Source: Simplicispira lacusdiani (GTDB lineage: Bacteria > Pseudomonadota > Gammaproteobacteria > Burkholderiales > Burkholderiaceae_C). Taken from it: 64,000 bases of DNA. A model generated the notes under the pieces. The model was given only the letters and a program-made list of their open reading frames with translations, did no database searches and was not told where the DNA came from. Location: the NCBI RefSeq assembly GCF_003604195.1, contig NZ_QXGR01000005.1, positions 290,341 through 354,340 on the forward strand, written 5' to 3'. A program made the translations under genes and the position numbers. Shown piece by piece: positions 38,789 to 47,222 of this stretch (the first letter of the stretch is position 1; each line of letters starts with the position of its first letter).

Positions 38789-40879
38789 CTAATCCAGCAA
38801 CACCAGCCGCAGCACGCTGTTCTCGCTGCCCACGTACAGACTGCGATGGTCAGGCCCCGGCGCCAGGAACTTCACCAGGTTCAATCCGCCCGGCAACGGG
38901 CCAGTGAAGACGCCTCCGGGCGTGGGCTCGTTCTGGCCCGCCAGCAACTCCAGCCCCTTGGCCTGCGTCCATCGGTGCACGCCGCAGGCGCTGGAGAGAA
39001 ACACCTCGCCGGGCCGCCCAGGCAGAACGCAGATCTGCTTGAAGGGCTCCTTATAGAACTCCGGCAGCTTTGGGTCTACCTCGAAAGACAGCGCAAATCG
39101 CTGGATGCCCTGGGCATCGATGCGCACCAGTTCCGGGTGGAAGCGCACAAAGTAGGTGGCGCCATCCAACTCCACGCGGTTGCACAGCACCCACGATACC
39201 TGGGCGGCACCGCCCTCGAAAGCCATGTCCGCAATGTCCATGTACCACGGGCGCTGTGCCAGAGAGGGATAGGTCTGCGGCGTGTAAACGGCCTGCGGAT
39301 CCCCCGCAACAATCTGTACTTGCCCATTGGCGTCGATCGTGCCCACGAGCGAGTTTCCCTTGGCCCTGCCGAAAAACTCATCGCCAGTGCCGGGCTGCGG
39401 CGAATATCGCTTGGCAAACCACAGCCGCCCCGTCGTATCGGTGCGCAGAAACACATCTTCACCCCGGTTGCGAGCGACATGGCTGGAACTTGTCCATGCC
39501 TGCCAGGCAGACTTGCCATCCATGGGCGTTCGAACCAAGGTATTTTGGGTTCCGCCCTCATGGCCGACCAGATGCCCATAGGCGATGGCCAACCGGGACC
39601 CGCGCGGCGCGGCGGCCCATGTGCTCACTCGGCCCAGGGCACTGACCGATCGGAGGGCAGGCACAGGTGCAGCAGACGACGAACTGCCGCGCTGGTACTC
39701 CAGCGCCACCAAACCACCGGCCCCATCGGGCAATGCCTCAGCGCCTTGCATGAAGTCGAAACGCGCCTGCAGGCCCTGGCCGTCTGCCTCGCCCCTGTGG
39801 GCCCGCAGGCCCAACCACCGTTGCACCACGGCACCTGTGGACTCCAGCCTGCACTCCACAACCTCCGATCCATCCTGCCACAACCCACTGCAAGCCACGA
39901 ACAGGGAGGCCGAGTTTGCATGCGACGGCCCCTGGGAGACGACCGCCACCGCGGTGCCCCGCACCATCCACCCTGTGGCCAGCGAGCGCCCCGACAAATC
40001 GATTTGCGCAATGCTGAATTCCGGCCCTCCTTCCGCTCCGGCATGCGCCCAATACACGTCCGTGGATCCTTGGACCTTTTGCAGCGGCGTCCACTGGTCA
40101 AACGCCCACTGGTTGGGCAGAACCTGCCATTGGTAGGCATTGCCCTCCCACACCAGATCCGCCCACTCCTTCTCCTCTGACGCATACGGTGAATGGGTGT
40201 AACGCCGCACACCGCCGGAGGGAGACTCCAGCAGCTGGCTCCCATGGGGTATCGGCAACAGTGTCTTTACCGTTCCGTCCGTCGCCAGGGTGCGCAACAC
40301 CGGTTGAAAGCCCCTCTGGGGATCTTCATCAATGAAGTACACGAGCCCGTTCTTGGCCAGCAGCAGAGATTGGGGGGAAAAGAGACGTGCGCCCATTCCC
40401 ACACCATCGATCAACCCCGTACCGGAAGCGCCTCCCGCCAGGCGCACGAGTGTTTCGCCCTGCAAGCAATCAATTCTTCCCCCGCCCCCCGTCACGAGGT
40501 AGCGGTCCAAGGCATCAAACAACAGTCCATGGAGAGCCGAGGGGATCGGAGAAAACGACGACACCCCCTGCCTGCTTCTGCGCCCCACGCGACAGTCATA
40601 GGTCCCGCTCACAAACTGAAAGTCGCCCTGGGTGTTGAACGCAGGTCCGCTCAGTTCCCCGGGCAGTCGCACTATGGAGCCTTGCTGCAGAGCGAACCCA
40701 CCGCCACCCAGAGCACCAGCCACTAGCTCCAGTGCGCCGGCTTTGGCTGGCGGCTCCACTGCGGGCGCCTCGCTCCCACCGCCACAACCGGTAATACCGG
40801 AGGCTGCGGCCACCAGGCCCCACTGACCAAAGCGGCGGCGCGTGATGGCCTGTGCGTTGATATCGAATGCAGACGTCAT
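38789..40879 (-). CDS. Large Tat-exported lipoprotein, copy B, unknown function
   Basis: 696 residues, paralogue of the protein at 35418-37517, with the same plan: TRRRFGQWGLV, lipobox ITGC, then GGGSEAPAVEPPAKAGALE and a long beta-rich region ending SLYVGSENSVLRLVLLD. The two copies are clearly related along their length but much diverged, especially in the middle, while the last 100 residues (FKQICVLPGRPGEVFLSS) are nearly identical. About 70 bp of upstream DNA is also shared (TTCTCCTTGAG, CATTATTGGTGCGC), so promoters are paralogous too. Confidence 0.85.
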   Translation of the reverse strand: MTSAFDINAQAITRRRFGQWGLVAAASGITGCGGGSEAPAVEPPAKAGALELVAGALGGGGFALQQGSIVRLPGELSGPAFNTQGDFQFVSGTYDCRVGRRSRQGVSSFSPIPSALHGLLFDALDRYLVTGGGGRIDCLQGETLVRLAGGASGTGLIDGVGMGARLFSPQSLLLAKNGLVYFIDEDPQRGFQPVLRTLATDGTVKTLLPIPHGSQLLESPSGGVRRYTHSPYASEEKEWADLVWEGNAYQWQVLPNQWAFDQWTPLQKVQGSTDVYWAHAGAEGGPEFSIAQIDLSGRSLATGWMVRGTAVAVVSQGPSHANSASLFVACSGLWQDGSEVVECRLESTGAVVQRWLGLRAHRGEADGQGLQARFDFMQGAEALPDGAGGLVALEYQRGSSSSAAPVPALRSVSALGRVSTWAAAPRGSRLAIAYGHLVGHEGGTQNTLVRTPMDGKSAWQAWTSSSHVARNRGEDVFLRTDTTGRLWFAKRYSPQPGTGDEFFGRAKGNSLVGTIDANGQVQIVAGDPQAVYTPQTYPSLAQRPWYMDIADMAFEGGAAQVSWVLCNRVELDGATYFVRFHPELVRIDAQGIQRFALSFEVDPKLPEFYKEPFKQICVLPGRPGEVFLSSACGVHRWTQAKGLELLAGQNEPTPGGVFTGPLPGGLNLVKFLAPGPDHRSLYVGSENSVLRLVLLD

Positions 40880-41066
40880 TTCCAGGTTCTCCTTGAGCCA
40901 AGCGCGTCATTATTGGTGCGCTGCACTCATAGAACACCGCTGCCACCCGGACGTTACCAACAGAAACACTGTTTTGCGGAGCGCGGCAGCGGCTCTTGTT
41001 GGCACAACCCTTGCTGTCTGTAGAGGCGGCACAATCAGCGCCTTTGCCTCAACGCTTCCAACCGCC

Positions 41067-42308
41067 GTGCCGACGCTTCCATTTTTTGATACCGTGATCA
41101 TCGGCGCCGGCGCCGCCGGCCTTTTTTGCGCCGGCCAGGCAGGCCAGCGCGGCCTGAAGGTGCTGCTCGTCGACCATGCCGAGGCCGTGGCCGAGAAGAT
41201 CCGCATCTCGGGCGGCGGGCGCTGCAACTTCACCAACCGCGACCTCGACCCGCAGGCGCCGCACAAGCACTTCGTGGGGCAGAACCCGCAGTTCTGCCGC
41301 TCGGCGCTCTCGCGCTACACGCCCGCCGACTTCATCGCGCTGGTACAAAAGTACGGCATTCCCTTCCACGAGAAGCACAAGGGCCAGATGTTCTGCGACC
41401 GCTCGGCCGAGGACCTCATCGCCATGCTGCTGGCCGAATGCGCGGCCGGTGGCGTGACCCACTGGCAGCCCTGCGGCGTCAAGAAAATAGTGTTTTCGGC
41501 CTCTGAGGCCGATGTAGAGAGCGCCGGCAGCTATCAAATCGATACCGCTCGCGGGCCCGTGCAGGCGCGCAGCCTGGTGGTGGCCACGGGAGGGCTGTCC
41601 ATCCCCAAGATCGGCGCCACCGATTTTGGCTACCGGATCGCGCAGCAGTTCGGCGTCCCGCTCGTCGAGCGCCGCCCGGGCCTGGTGCCGCTCACCTTCG
41701 ACGGCGAAGCCTGGGCGCCGTGGGCACAGCTTGCCGGCCTGGCCCTGCCCGTGCAGATCAGCACGGGCAGCAAGAAGGCACGCATGGCCTTCGACGAAGA
41801 CCTGCTGTTCACCCACCGGGGCCTGTCGGGCCCGGCGGTGCTGCAGATCTCCAGCTACTGGCAGGAGGGCACGCCGCTGTCCATCGACCTCGCTCCCGGC
41901 ACGGACCTCACCGCCGCGCTGGCGCAGGCCAAGGCCCGCTCGCGCAAGCTCATCGCCAACGAACTGGCCCAACTCGTGCCCAGCCGCCTGGCCGATGCCT
42001 GGGCCGGGCGCGATGCCGACTGGCAGCGCCCCATCAACGAAGCCTCCGACAAGGCCCTGGCACGGCTGGCCGGGCACATGGCCCGCTGGGAACTGGTGCC
42101 CACCGGCACCGAGGGGTACAAAAAGGCCGAAGTCACGCTCGGCGGCATCGACACGCGCGCCCTCTCGCAGCAGACCATGGAATGCAAGGCCCAGCCGGGG
42201 CTGTACTTCATTGGCGAGGTGGTGGACGTGACCGGCTGGCTGGGCGGCTACAACTTCCAGTGGGCCTGGGCCAGCGCATTCGCCTGTGCACAGGCGCTGC
42301 CGGCTTGA
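41067..42308 (+). CDS. HI0933/YhiN-family FAD-dependent oxidoreductase
   Basis: 413 residues. FAD-binding start DTVIIGAGAAGLFCAGQAG, the family signature ISGGGRCNFTN, VVATGGLSIPKIGATDFGY, LLFTHRGLSGPAVLQIS and the C-terminal GEVVDVTGWLGGYNFQWAWASAFACA. Biochemical role uncertain. I place the start at GTG 41067 because it directly precedes the FAD fold; no ATG is available there, and a longer open frame runs upstream to 40842. The fragment at 38465 retains an ATG version of this 5' end. A small interspersed repeat (41484-41540) is translated in frame within a variable loop. Confidence 0.88.
   Translation: MPTLPFFDTVIIGAGAAGLFCAGQAGQRGLKVLLVDHAEAVAEKIRISGGGRCNFTNRDLDPQAPHKHFVGQNPQFCRSALSRYTPADFIALVQKYGIPFHEKHKGQMFCDRSAEDLIAMLLAECAAGGVTHWQPCGVKKIVFSASEADVESAGSYQIDTARGPVQARSLVVATGGLSIPKIGATDFGYRIAQQFGVPLVERRPGLVPLTFDGEAWAPWAQLAGLALPVQISTGSKKARMAFDEDLLFTHRGLSGPAVLQISSYWQEGTPLSIDLAPGTDLTAALAQAKARSRKLIANELAQLVPSRLADAWAGRDADWQRPINEASDKALARLAGHMARWELVPTGTEGYKKAEVTLGGIDTRALSQQTMECKAQPGLYFIGEVVDVTGWLGGYNFQWAWASAFACAQALPA
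41484..41540 (-). repeat. Small interspersed repeat inside the flavoprotein gene
   Basis: On the minus strand it reads TTTGATAGCTGCCGGCGCT, then CGGC, then GGCCGAAAACACTA, the family block order. It encodes about 19 residues (KIVFSASEADVESAGSYQI) in frame, without breaking the enzyme. Confidence 0.6.
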
Positions 42309-42332
42309 TGTTTGCCAGACAAGGGCTATAAT
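42305..42332 (+). promoter_or_regulatory. Sigma-70 promoter of rpsU
   Basis: -35 TTGATG and a consensus -10 TATAAT separated by 16 bases, about 125 bp before rpsU. The -35 box overlaps the stop codon of the flavoprotein gene. Confidence 0.75.
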
Positions 42333-42458
42333 CTTCGGCTTTGCTGGCATTGCCCCGTCGGCCAAATACTAGTTACAGACGGGGAACCCGCCGCGCAAGG
42401 TCTTGAGGCCCGATCTCCCCAAGACCCTCTGCGGGCACATTTTGGAAAACATTAGCTA

Positions 42459-42671
42459 ATGACCACCATCCGTGTAAAAGAGAACGAACCCTTTGACGTT
42501 GCCCTGCGCCGCTTCAAGCGCACCATCGAAAAGCTGGGCCTGCTGACCGACCTGCGCGCCCGCGAGTTCTACGAAAAGCCCACCGCCGAGCGCAAGCGCA
42601 AGAAGGCAGCCGCCGTCAAGCGCCACTACAAGCGCGTGCGCAGCATGCAGCTGCCAAAGAAGCTGTACTAA
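42459..42671 (+). CDS. rpsU: 30S ribosomal protein bS21
   Basis: 70 residues, normal length: [20 protein letters not shown] at the start and a Lys/Arg-rich C-terminal helix ending MQLPKKLY. It helps initiate translation on the small subunit. Followed by its own terminator. Confidence 0.98.
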
Positions 42672-42701
42672 GCACAGCCTGGCGTTCTCATTGACGCCCA
42701 C

Positions 42702-42743
42702 AAACCCGCGCTAGGGACGCCAAGCGCGGGTTTCGTCTTTTTT
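42702..42743 (+). terminator. rpsU terminator
   Basis: Perfect 11 bp stem AAACCCGCGCT/AGCGCGGGTTT with a ten-base loop and a T run at 42738-42743. Confidence 0.92.
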
Positions 42744-42774
42744 GCCTCCATTTTTCCATTCGCAAGGACCTGCC

Positions 42775-43221
42775 ATGAGCCTCAAGGACCAGATCACCGA
42801 AGACATGAAGACCGCCATGCGCGCCAAGGACAGCGAGCGCCTGGGCACCATCCGCCTGCTGCAGGCCGCGATGAAGCAGAAGGAAGTGGACGAGCGCGTC
42901 ACGCTCGACGACGTGGCCGTGGTCGCCATCGTGGACAAGCTCATCAAGCAGCGCAAGGACAGCATCACCGCGTTCGAGGGCGCGGGCCGCCAGGACCTGG
43001 CCGACAAGGAAAAGGCCGAGATGGCCGTGCTGCAGGCCTACCTGCCCGCGCGCATGTCGGAAGCCGAGGTGACCGCCGCCGTCCAAGCCATCGTGGCCGA
43101 GGTCGGTGCCAAGGGCCCGGGCGACATGGGCAAGGTGATGGGCGTGGTCAAGACGCGCCTGGCCGGCAAGGCCGACATGGGCCAGGTCTCCAGCGCCGTG
43201 AAGGCCGCGCTGGCGGGCTGA
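42775..43221 (+). CDS. yqeY: GatB/YqeY-domain protein
   Basis: 148 residues, the stand-alone YqeY domain related to the tail of GatB (SLKDQITEDMKTAMRAKDSERLGTIRLL ... MGKVMGVVKTRLAGKADMGQVS). Thought to assist tRNA-dependent amidation; precise role unproven. AAGGA before ATG 42775. It follows rpsU, as in many proteobacteria where rpsU-yqeY-dnaG are neighbours; dnaG is not next here. Confidence 0.95.
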   Translation: MSLKDQITEDMKTAMRAKDSERLGTIRLLQAAMKQKEVDERVTLDDVAVVAIVDKLIKQRKDSITAFEGAGRQDLADKEKAEMAVLQAYLPARMSEAEVTAAVQAIVAEVGAKGPGDMGKVMGVVKTRLAGKADMGQVSSAVKAALAG

Positions 43222-43279
43222 CAAGCCTCCGGCGGGCCGCACGCACGGGCATGGCGGCCCACCCTCCGATCTGCGTATC

Positions 43280-43735
43280 ATGCGGGACGCATCCCGCGCC
43301 CATGACATGACCACGCACGCGCCGCCCACCGATCTTTGCCAGTTGTTCTACATCAGCCGCTCGCTCTCCACCCCTCTGGACGTGGAGGCGATCCTGGTCA
43401 GCTCACGCCGCCAGAACCTGCGGCGCGGCGTCACTGGCATCCTGCTGTTTTCCGGCGGGCACTTCGCCCAGCTGCTGGAAGGCTCGGCGCAAGCGCTGCG
43501 CGAGACCATGGCGGCCATTGATGCCGACCCGCGCCACGAAGCGGTCACGCGGCTGATGGAAGGGCCCCTCGCACAGCGCCGCTTCGCCAACTGGAGCATG
43601 GCCTTTTTCGAGGCCCCGGGCGCGGACGATCTCATCCAGCAACTCCTGGCCGGCCCGCCGGTCTCTCCCGAGCGCGCGCAGCGCGTGGTGGAACGGATGC
43701 TGGCCCCCTGCCTGCACCTGGGCGCCAGCGACTGA
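43280..43735 (+). CDS. BLUF-domain blue-light sensor
   Basis: 151 residues, almost entirely one FAD-binding BLUF domain. The light-switch residues are in place: Tyr in LFYISRS, Asn in RRQNLRRGVTGILLF and Gln in HFAQLLEG, followed by the helix ALRETMAAIDADPRH. There is no attached output domain, so it must signal through a partner. Start uncertain: ATG 43280 or ATG 43307 (MTTHAPP); neither has a good ribosome site. The converging gene at 43743 is a regulator. Confidence 0.9.
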   Translation: MRDASRAHDMTTHAPPTDLCQLFYISRSLSTPLDVEAILVSSRRQNLRRGVTGILLFSGGHFAQLLEGSAQALRETMAAIDADPRHEAVTRLMEGPLAQRRFANWSMAFFEAPGADDLIQQLLAGPPVSPERAQRVVERMLAPCLHLGASD

Positions 43736-43742
43736 ACAGGCC

Positions 43743-44441
43743 TTACGCCAGCACCAGCGGCGCCCGGAACTCGTAGCCCACCTTGGAGACGCTGTGCACC
43801 GGCACCAGCGCCTGCCCCGCCTGCTCGATGCGCTTGCGCAGCCGGTACAGCGTCACGTGCAAGGCGTTGTCCATGGACTCCTTGCCGTCACCCCATAGGC
43901 TTTCAATCAAGGCTCGGCGTGCCACCCGGCCGCCTTCGGCGAGCGCGAAGCAGCGCATGACCGCGAGATCGCTCTGCCCCAGGGCGATGCGCGTGCCATC
44001 CGGGGCCTGCAGCACGGCATCCGCCTCCAGCAGGCGCCATGGCGCCTGGGACACCGACTGCACAGTCGTACCCGAGCGCCGCGCGACGGCCTGGATGGCC
44101 GCGCGCAAGTGGTCGCCAGGCACCCCTTGGCGCAACACCATGTCGGCCCCGGCATCCAGGGCGGCCACAAAACCCTCGTCCCGCGGGTTGCTGATCGCCA
44201 GGACGCCCACGCTGCTGCGCCGGCGGATCAGACGGATCAGGTCCAGACCCGGCACGCCCTGCTGCTCCAGGCACACCACATAGCAAGGGAAGTCGAACGC
44301 CTGGGGCGACAACAGGAAATCATCACTGTCATCAAACCACGCGATATTCGTGCCCTGCCCCCCGGGCCGCTCAGGCGCGCGGCCAATCCATGCCAGCGCG
44401 GCAGGCTGATTGCGGAGGGATGGTTCCAGGAAGGAGTTCAC
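43743..44441 (-). CDS. Winged-helix response regulator with a degenerate receiver
   Basis: About 232 residues. The C-terminal 95 residues are an OmpR/PhoB-type winged helix (LGQSDLAVMRCFALAEGGRVARRALIESLW ... LHVTLYRLRKRIEQ ... VSKVGYEF). The N-terminal 120 residues fit a receiver, but the phosphorylated Asp is replaced (VVCLEQQGVPGLDLI) and the conserved Lys is missing (MVLRQGVP), so it is probably not regulated by phosphorylation. No kinase is adjacent. I use GTG 44441; the frame is open to ATG 44549. It may act on the palindrome at 44554-44585. Confidence 0.82.
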   Translation of the reverse strand: MNSFLEPSLRNQPAALAWIGRAPERPGGQGTNIAWFDDSDDFLLSPQAFDFPCYVVCLEQQGVPGLDLIRLIRRRSSVGVLAISNPRDEGFVAALDAGADMVLRQGVPGDHLRAAIQAVARRSGTTVQSVSQAPWRLLEADAVLQAPDGTRIALGQSDLAVMRCFALAEGGRVARRALIESLWGDGKESMDNALHVTLYRLRKRIEQAGQALVPVHSVSKVGYEFRAPLVLA

Positions 44442-44553
44442 CGGTGAGGCCCAGGGGCGATGACGGACAAGAAAAGGGTGCCACGGGTCCGTTCCGCCCA
44501 ACCGGCCGGCGCAGCCCATGGGACGGGATTCTATCCACATTTTGCCCACGAAA

Positions 44554-44585
44554 GTAATATCTTATTAATTGCTGTAAGATATTAC
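44554..44585. promoter_or_regulatory. Perfect inverted repeat between regulator and chemoreceptor genes
   Basis: GTAATATCTT (44554-44563) and AAGATATTAC (44576-44585), a perfect 10 bp dyad with a 12 bp AT-rich spacer, in the gap of divergent genes. It is probably an operator for one or both. Confidence 0.6.
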
Positions 44586-44624
44586 CAAAGCAGCACTCAT
44601 CCCCTCCGCTCTCCAAGGCCCAAG

Positions 44625-46172
44625 ATGCGAAACAACCAGCCCGTCACCCAACGCGAGTACCAGTTCCCGGACGCGGAAACCCTGCTCTCCACCACCGACC
44701 CCAGCAGCCGCATCACCTATGCCAACGCGGCCTTCATCCGCACCAGCGGATTCGAGCTGGATGAGTTGATGGGCCAGCCGCACAACCAGGTGCGCCATCC
44801 CGACATGCCGCCAGAGGCCTTCGCCGACATGTGGCACAGCCTCAAGGAAGGCCAGTCCTGGACGGCCCTGGTCAAGAACCGCCGCAAGAATGGCGACCAC
44901 TACTGGGTGCGCGCCAATGCCACCCCCATGCGGCGCAACGGCCAGCTCGTGGGCTACCTCTCGGTGCGCACCAAGCCGTCGCGCGCCGAGGTCCAGGACG
45001 CCGAGGCGCTCTACCAGCGCTTCCGCGAGGGGCGGGCCAGCGGCCTGGCCTTCCATCGGGGACTGATCGTGCGTACCGGCCTGATGCGCTGGACCAGCGC
45101 CCTGCAATTGCTGCCCACCGCCTGGCGCGTGCGCCTGCCGTTGCTGGCCGTGGGCGTGGTGCTTGGCACGGCGCTGGCGCTCTCGGGCCTGGGTGGCATG
45201 GCACTGGCGGGCGTGGGCACGCTCCTGGCCGCCAGCCTGCTGTTGTGCGGGCTGTTCATCGAGGCGCAGGTCACCACCCCGTTGAAGAACATCCTGGGCA
45301 CGGCCCAGATGGTGGCCAGCGGCGAGGCGTGCGCCAGCCTGGGCCTGGACCGCTGCGATGAAATCGGCCTCATCGCCCGGGCCATCCACCAATCCGGGCT
45401 GAACCTGCAATCCCTGGTGGCCGACGTGCACGAGCAGGTCTCCGGCGTGCAACTGGCGAGCCGCGAGATCGCCACCGCCAACAACGACCTGTCCAGCCGC
45501 ACGGAGCAGACCGCGTCCAGCCTGGAGCAAACCGCCGCCGCGATGGAGCAGCAGACCGCCACCGTGCGGCAGAACTCGGACTCCGCGCAGCAGGCCAGCC
45601 AGCTCGCCCAAAGCGCCACCCAGGTGGCGGCCAAGGGCGGGGAAGAAGTTTCGAACGTGGTGGCCACCATGGCCCTCATTTCGGATTCGAGCCGCCGCAT
45701 CGCCGACATCATCGGCGTGATCGACGGCATCGCCTTCCAGACCAACATCCTGGCCTTGAACGCCGCCGTGGAAGCGGCGCGCGCGGGCGAGCAGGGCCGG
45801 GGCTTCGCCGTGGTGGCCTCCGAGGTGCGCAGCCTGGCCGGGCGCAGCGCCGAGGCCGCCAAGGAGATCAAGGAGCTGATCGCCGCTTCGGTGGACAAGG
45901 TCGAGGACGGCTCGCGCCTCGTGGCCAGCGCCGGGCAGACCATGACGGAGGTGGTCGGCCAGGTCCGCCGCGTCAACGACCTGATCGCCGAGATCACCGC
46001 CGCCACCAAGGAGCAGAGCATCGGCATCGCGCAGGTCGGCCAGGCCGTGTCCCAGCTCGACGAGATGACGCAGCAGAACGCCGCCATGGTCGAGCAAAGC
46101 AGCGCCGCCGCCAGCAGCATGAGCGAACAGGCACGCCGCCTGCTCGACGCCATCAAGGTGTTCTCCACCTGA
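44625..46172 (+). CDS. Aer-like PAS-containing methyl-accepting chemotaxis protein
   Basis: 515 residues. A PAS domain at the N-terminus ([24 protein letters not shown]...) resembles the FAD-binding PAS of Aer, suggesting redox/oxygen sensing. Two membrane helices at about 168-210 ([39 protein letters not shown]) have no periplasmic domain between them. A HAMP-like linker and the signalling hairpin follow ([33 protein letters not shown]). No CheR-binding pentapeptide at the end. ATG 44625 begins the PAS region. Confidence 0.93.
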   Translation: MRNNQPVTQREYQFPDAETLLSTTDPSSRITYANAAFIRTSGFELDELMGQPHNQVRHPDMPPEAFADMWHSLKEGQSWTALVKNRRKNGDHYWVRANATPMRRNGQLVGYLSVRTKPSRAEVQDAEALYQRFREGRASGLAFHRGLIVRTGLMRWTSALQLLPTAWRVRLPLLAVGVVLGTALALSGLGGMALAGVGTLLAASLLLCGLFIEAQVTTPLKNILGTAQMVASGEACASLGLDRCDEIGLIARAIHQSGLNLQSLVADVHEQVSGVQLASREIATANNDLSSRTEQTASSLEQTAAAMEQQTATVRQNSDSAQQASQLAQSATQVAAKGGEEVSNVVATMALISDSSRRIADIIGVIDGIAFQTNILALNAAVEAARAGEQGRGFAVVASEVRSLAGRSAEAAKEIKELIAASVDKVEDGSRLVASAGQTMTEVVGQVRRVNDLIAEITAATKEQSIGIAQVGQAVSQLDEMTQQNAAMVEQSSAAASSMSEQARRLLDAIKVFST

Positions 46173-46212
46173 CCGCCCGCAACCGATCGGCAGTAGGCCG
46201 GAGTGCGGGCCG

Positions 46213-47130
46213 TCAGCGCATGCCCTGCCCGGCCCAGTGCGCGCGGAAGTGCTCCTGCAGAAACTCCACGCACACGCGCACCTTGGCCGAGCGCTCCAGC
46301 CGCGTGGGGTACACGGCCCAGATGTTGGCCTCCTGGCGCCAGTCGGGCAGCACCTGCACCAGTTGCCCGGCCCGCAGCAGCGGCGCCACGTCCCACAGCG
46401 AGCGCAGCACGATGCCCCGGCCGTCCACGGCCCACTGCACCACCATCTCGCCATGGTTGGCCGAGAGCGGGCCGCGCACCTTGACCGTTTCCTCCTGCGC
46501 GCCGCTGCGCAGGCGCCACACGCCGAACGGGTGGTCGCGCTCCTTGATGACCAGACAGTCGTGCCCCGGCAGCTCGGCCAGCGTGCGCGGGGCGCCGCGC
46601 CGCGCCAGATAGGCCGGGGCCGCGCACAGCACGCGGTGGTTGTCGGCCAGGCGCCGCGCGATCAGGTGCGGGGCGATCTCGTCACCCACGCGCACATCGA
46701 GATCGAAACCCTCGCCCGCCACATCCACCAGCCGGTCGAACACCTCCAGCCGCACCTGCAGGCCGGGGTGGCGTTCCACCAATTGCGACAGCATGGGCGC
46801 CACCACCTGGCGGCCAAAACCCAGGCTGGTGCTCACGCGCAGCAGGCCGCGCGGCTCGCGCCGGGTGACCGCCACCTCCTGCAAGAGCTGGTCCATGTCG
46901 TCAAGGATGCGCAGCGCCCAATGGAACACGCGCTCGCCCTCTTCCGTCACCGCCACACGGCGCGTGGTGCGGTGCAAGAGCTTCACGGCCAGATCCTCTT
47001 CGAGCAGCCGGATGCGCTTGCTCACGAACGCGGGCGAGGCGCCCAGCTCGCGCGCGGCCTCGGCGAAGCTGGCCTTGCGCACCACCACGGCGAACACGCG
47101 CAGGTCGTCGGGCGAAGGGGTTTTATGCAC
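46213..47130 (-). CDS. LysR-family regulator, DmlR-like
   Basis: 305 residues: winged helix (DDLRVFAVVVRKASFAEAARELGASPAFVSKRIRLLE) and effector domain. It is divergent from the tartrate/malate dehydrogenase gene, as DmlR is from dmlA in E. coli, and probably activates it. GTG 47130 (VHKTPSPDD) matches the family start better than ATG 47205, which would reach back into the promoter. The 92 bp gap contains ACAAT/ATTGT half sites suited to LysR binding. Confidence 0.9.
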   Translation of the reverse strand: MHKTPSPDDLRVFAVVVRKASFAEAARELGASPAFVSKRIRLLEEDLAVKLLHRTTRRVAVTEEGERVFHWALRILDDMDQLLQEVAVTRREPRGLLRVSTSLGFGRQVVAPMLSQLVERHPGLQVRLEVFDRLVDVAGEGFDLDVRVGDEIAPHLIARRLADNHRVLCAAPAYLARRGAPRTLAELPGHDCLVIKERDHPFGVWRLRSGAQEETVKVRGPLSANHGEMVVQWAVDGRGIVLRSLWDVAPLLRAGQLVQVLPDWRQEANIWAVYPTRLERSAKVRVCVEFLQEHFRAHWAGQGMR

Positions 47131-47222
47131 GATCCGTGAACAATGAGACAACAGTTGGCCGATTGTATTTGCCGGTGTTCTACCCAAGAATGCCCGTAAC
47201 GCCATTCATCGCAAGGAAACCC

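Noticed and set aside
40842..41066. Upstream extension of the flavoprotein to ATG 40842
   Set aside because: The first part overlaps the start of lipoprotein gene B on the other strand and encodes nothing conserved; the FAD fold begins right after GTG 41067.
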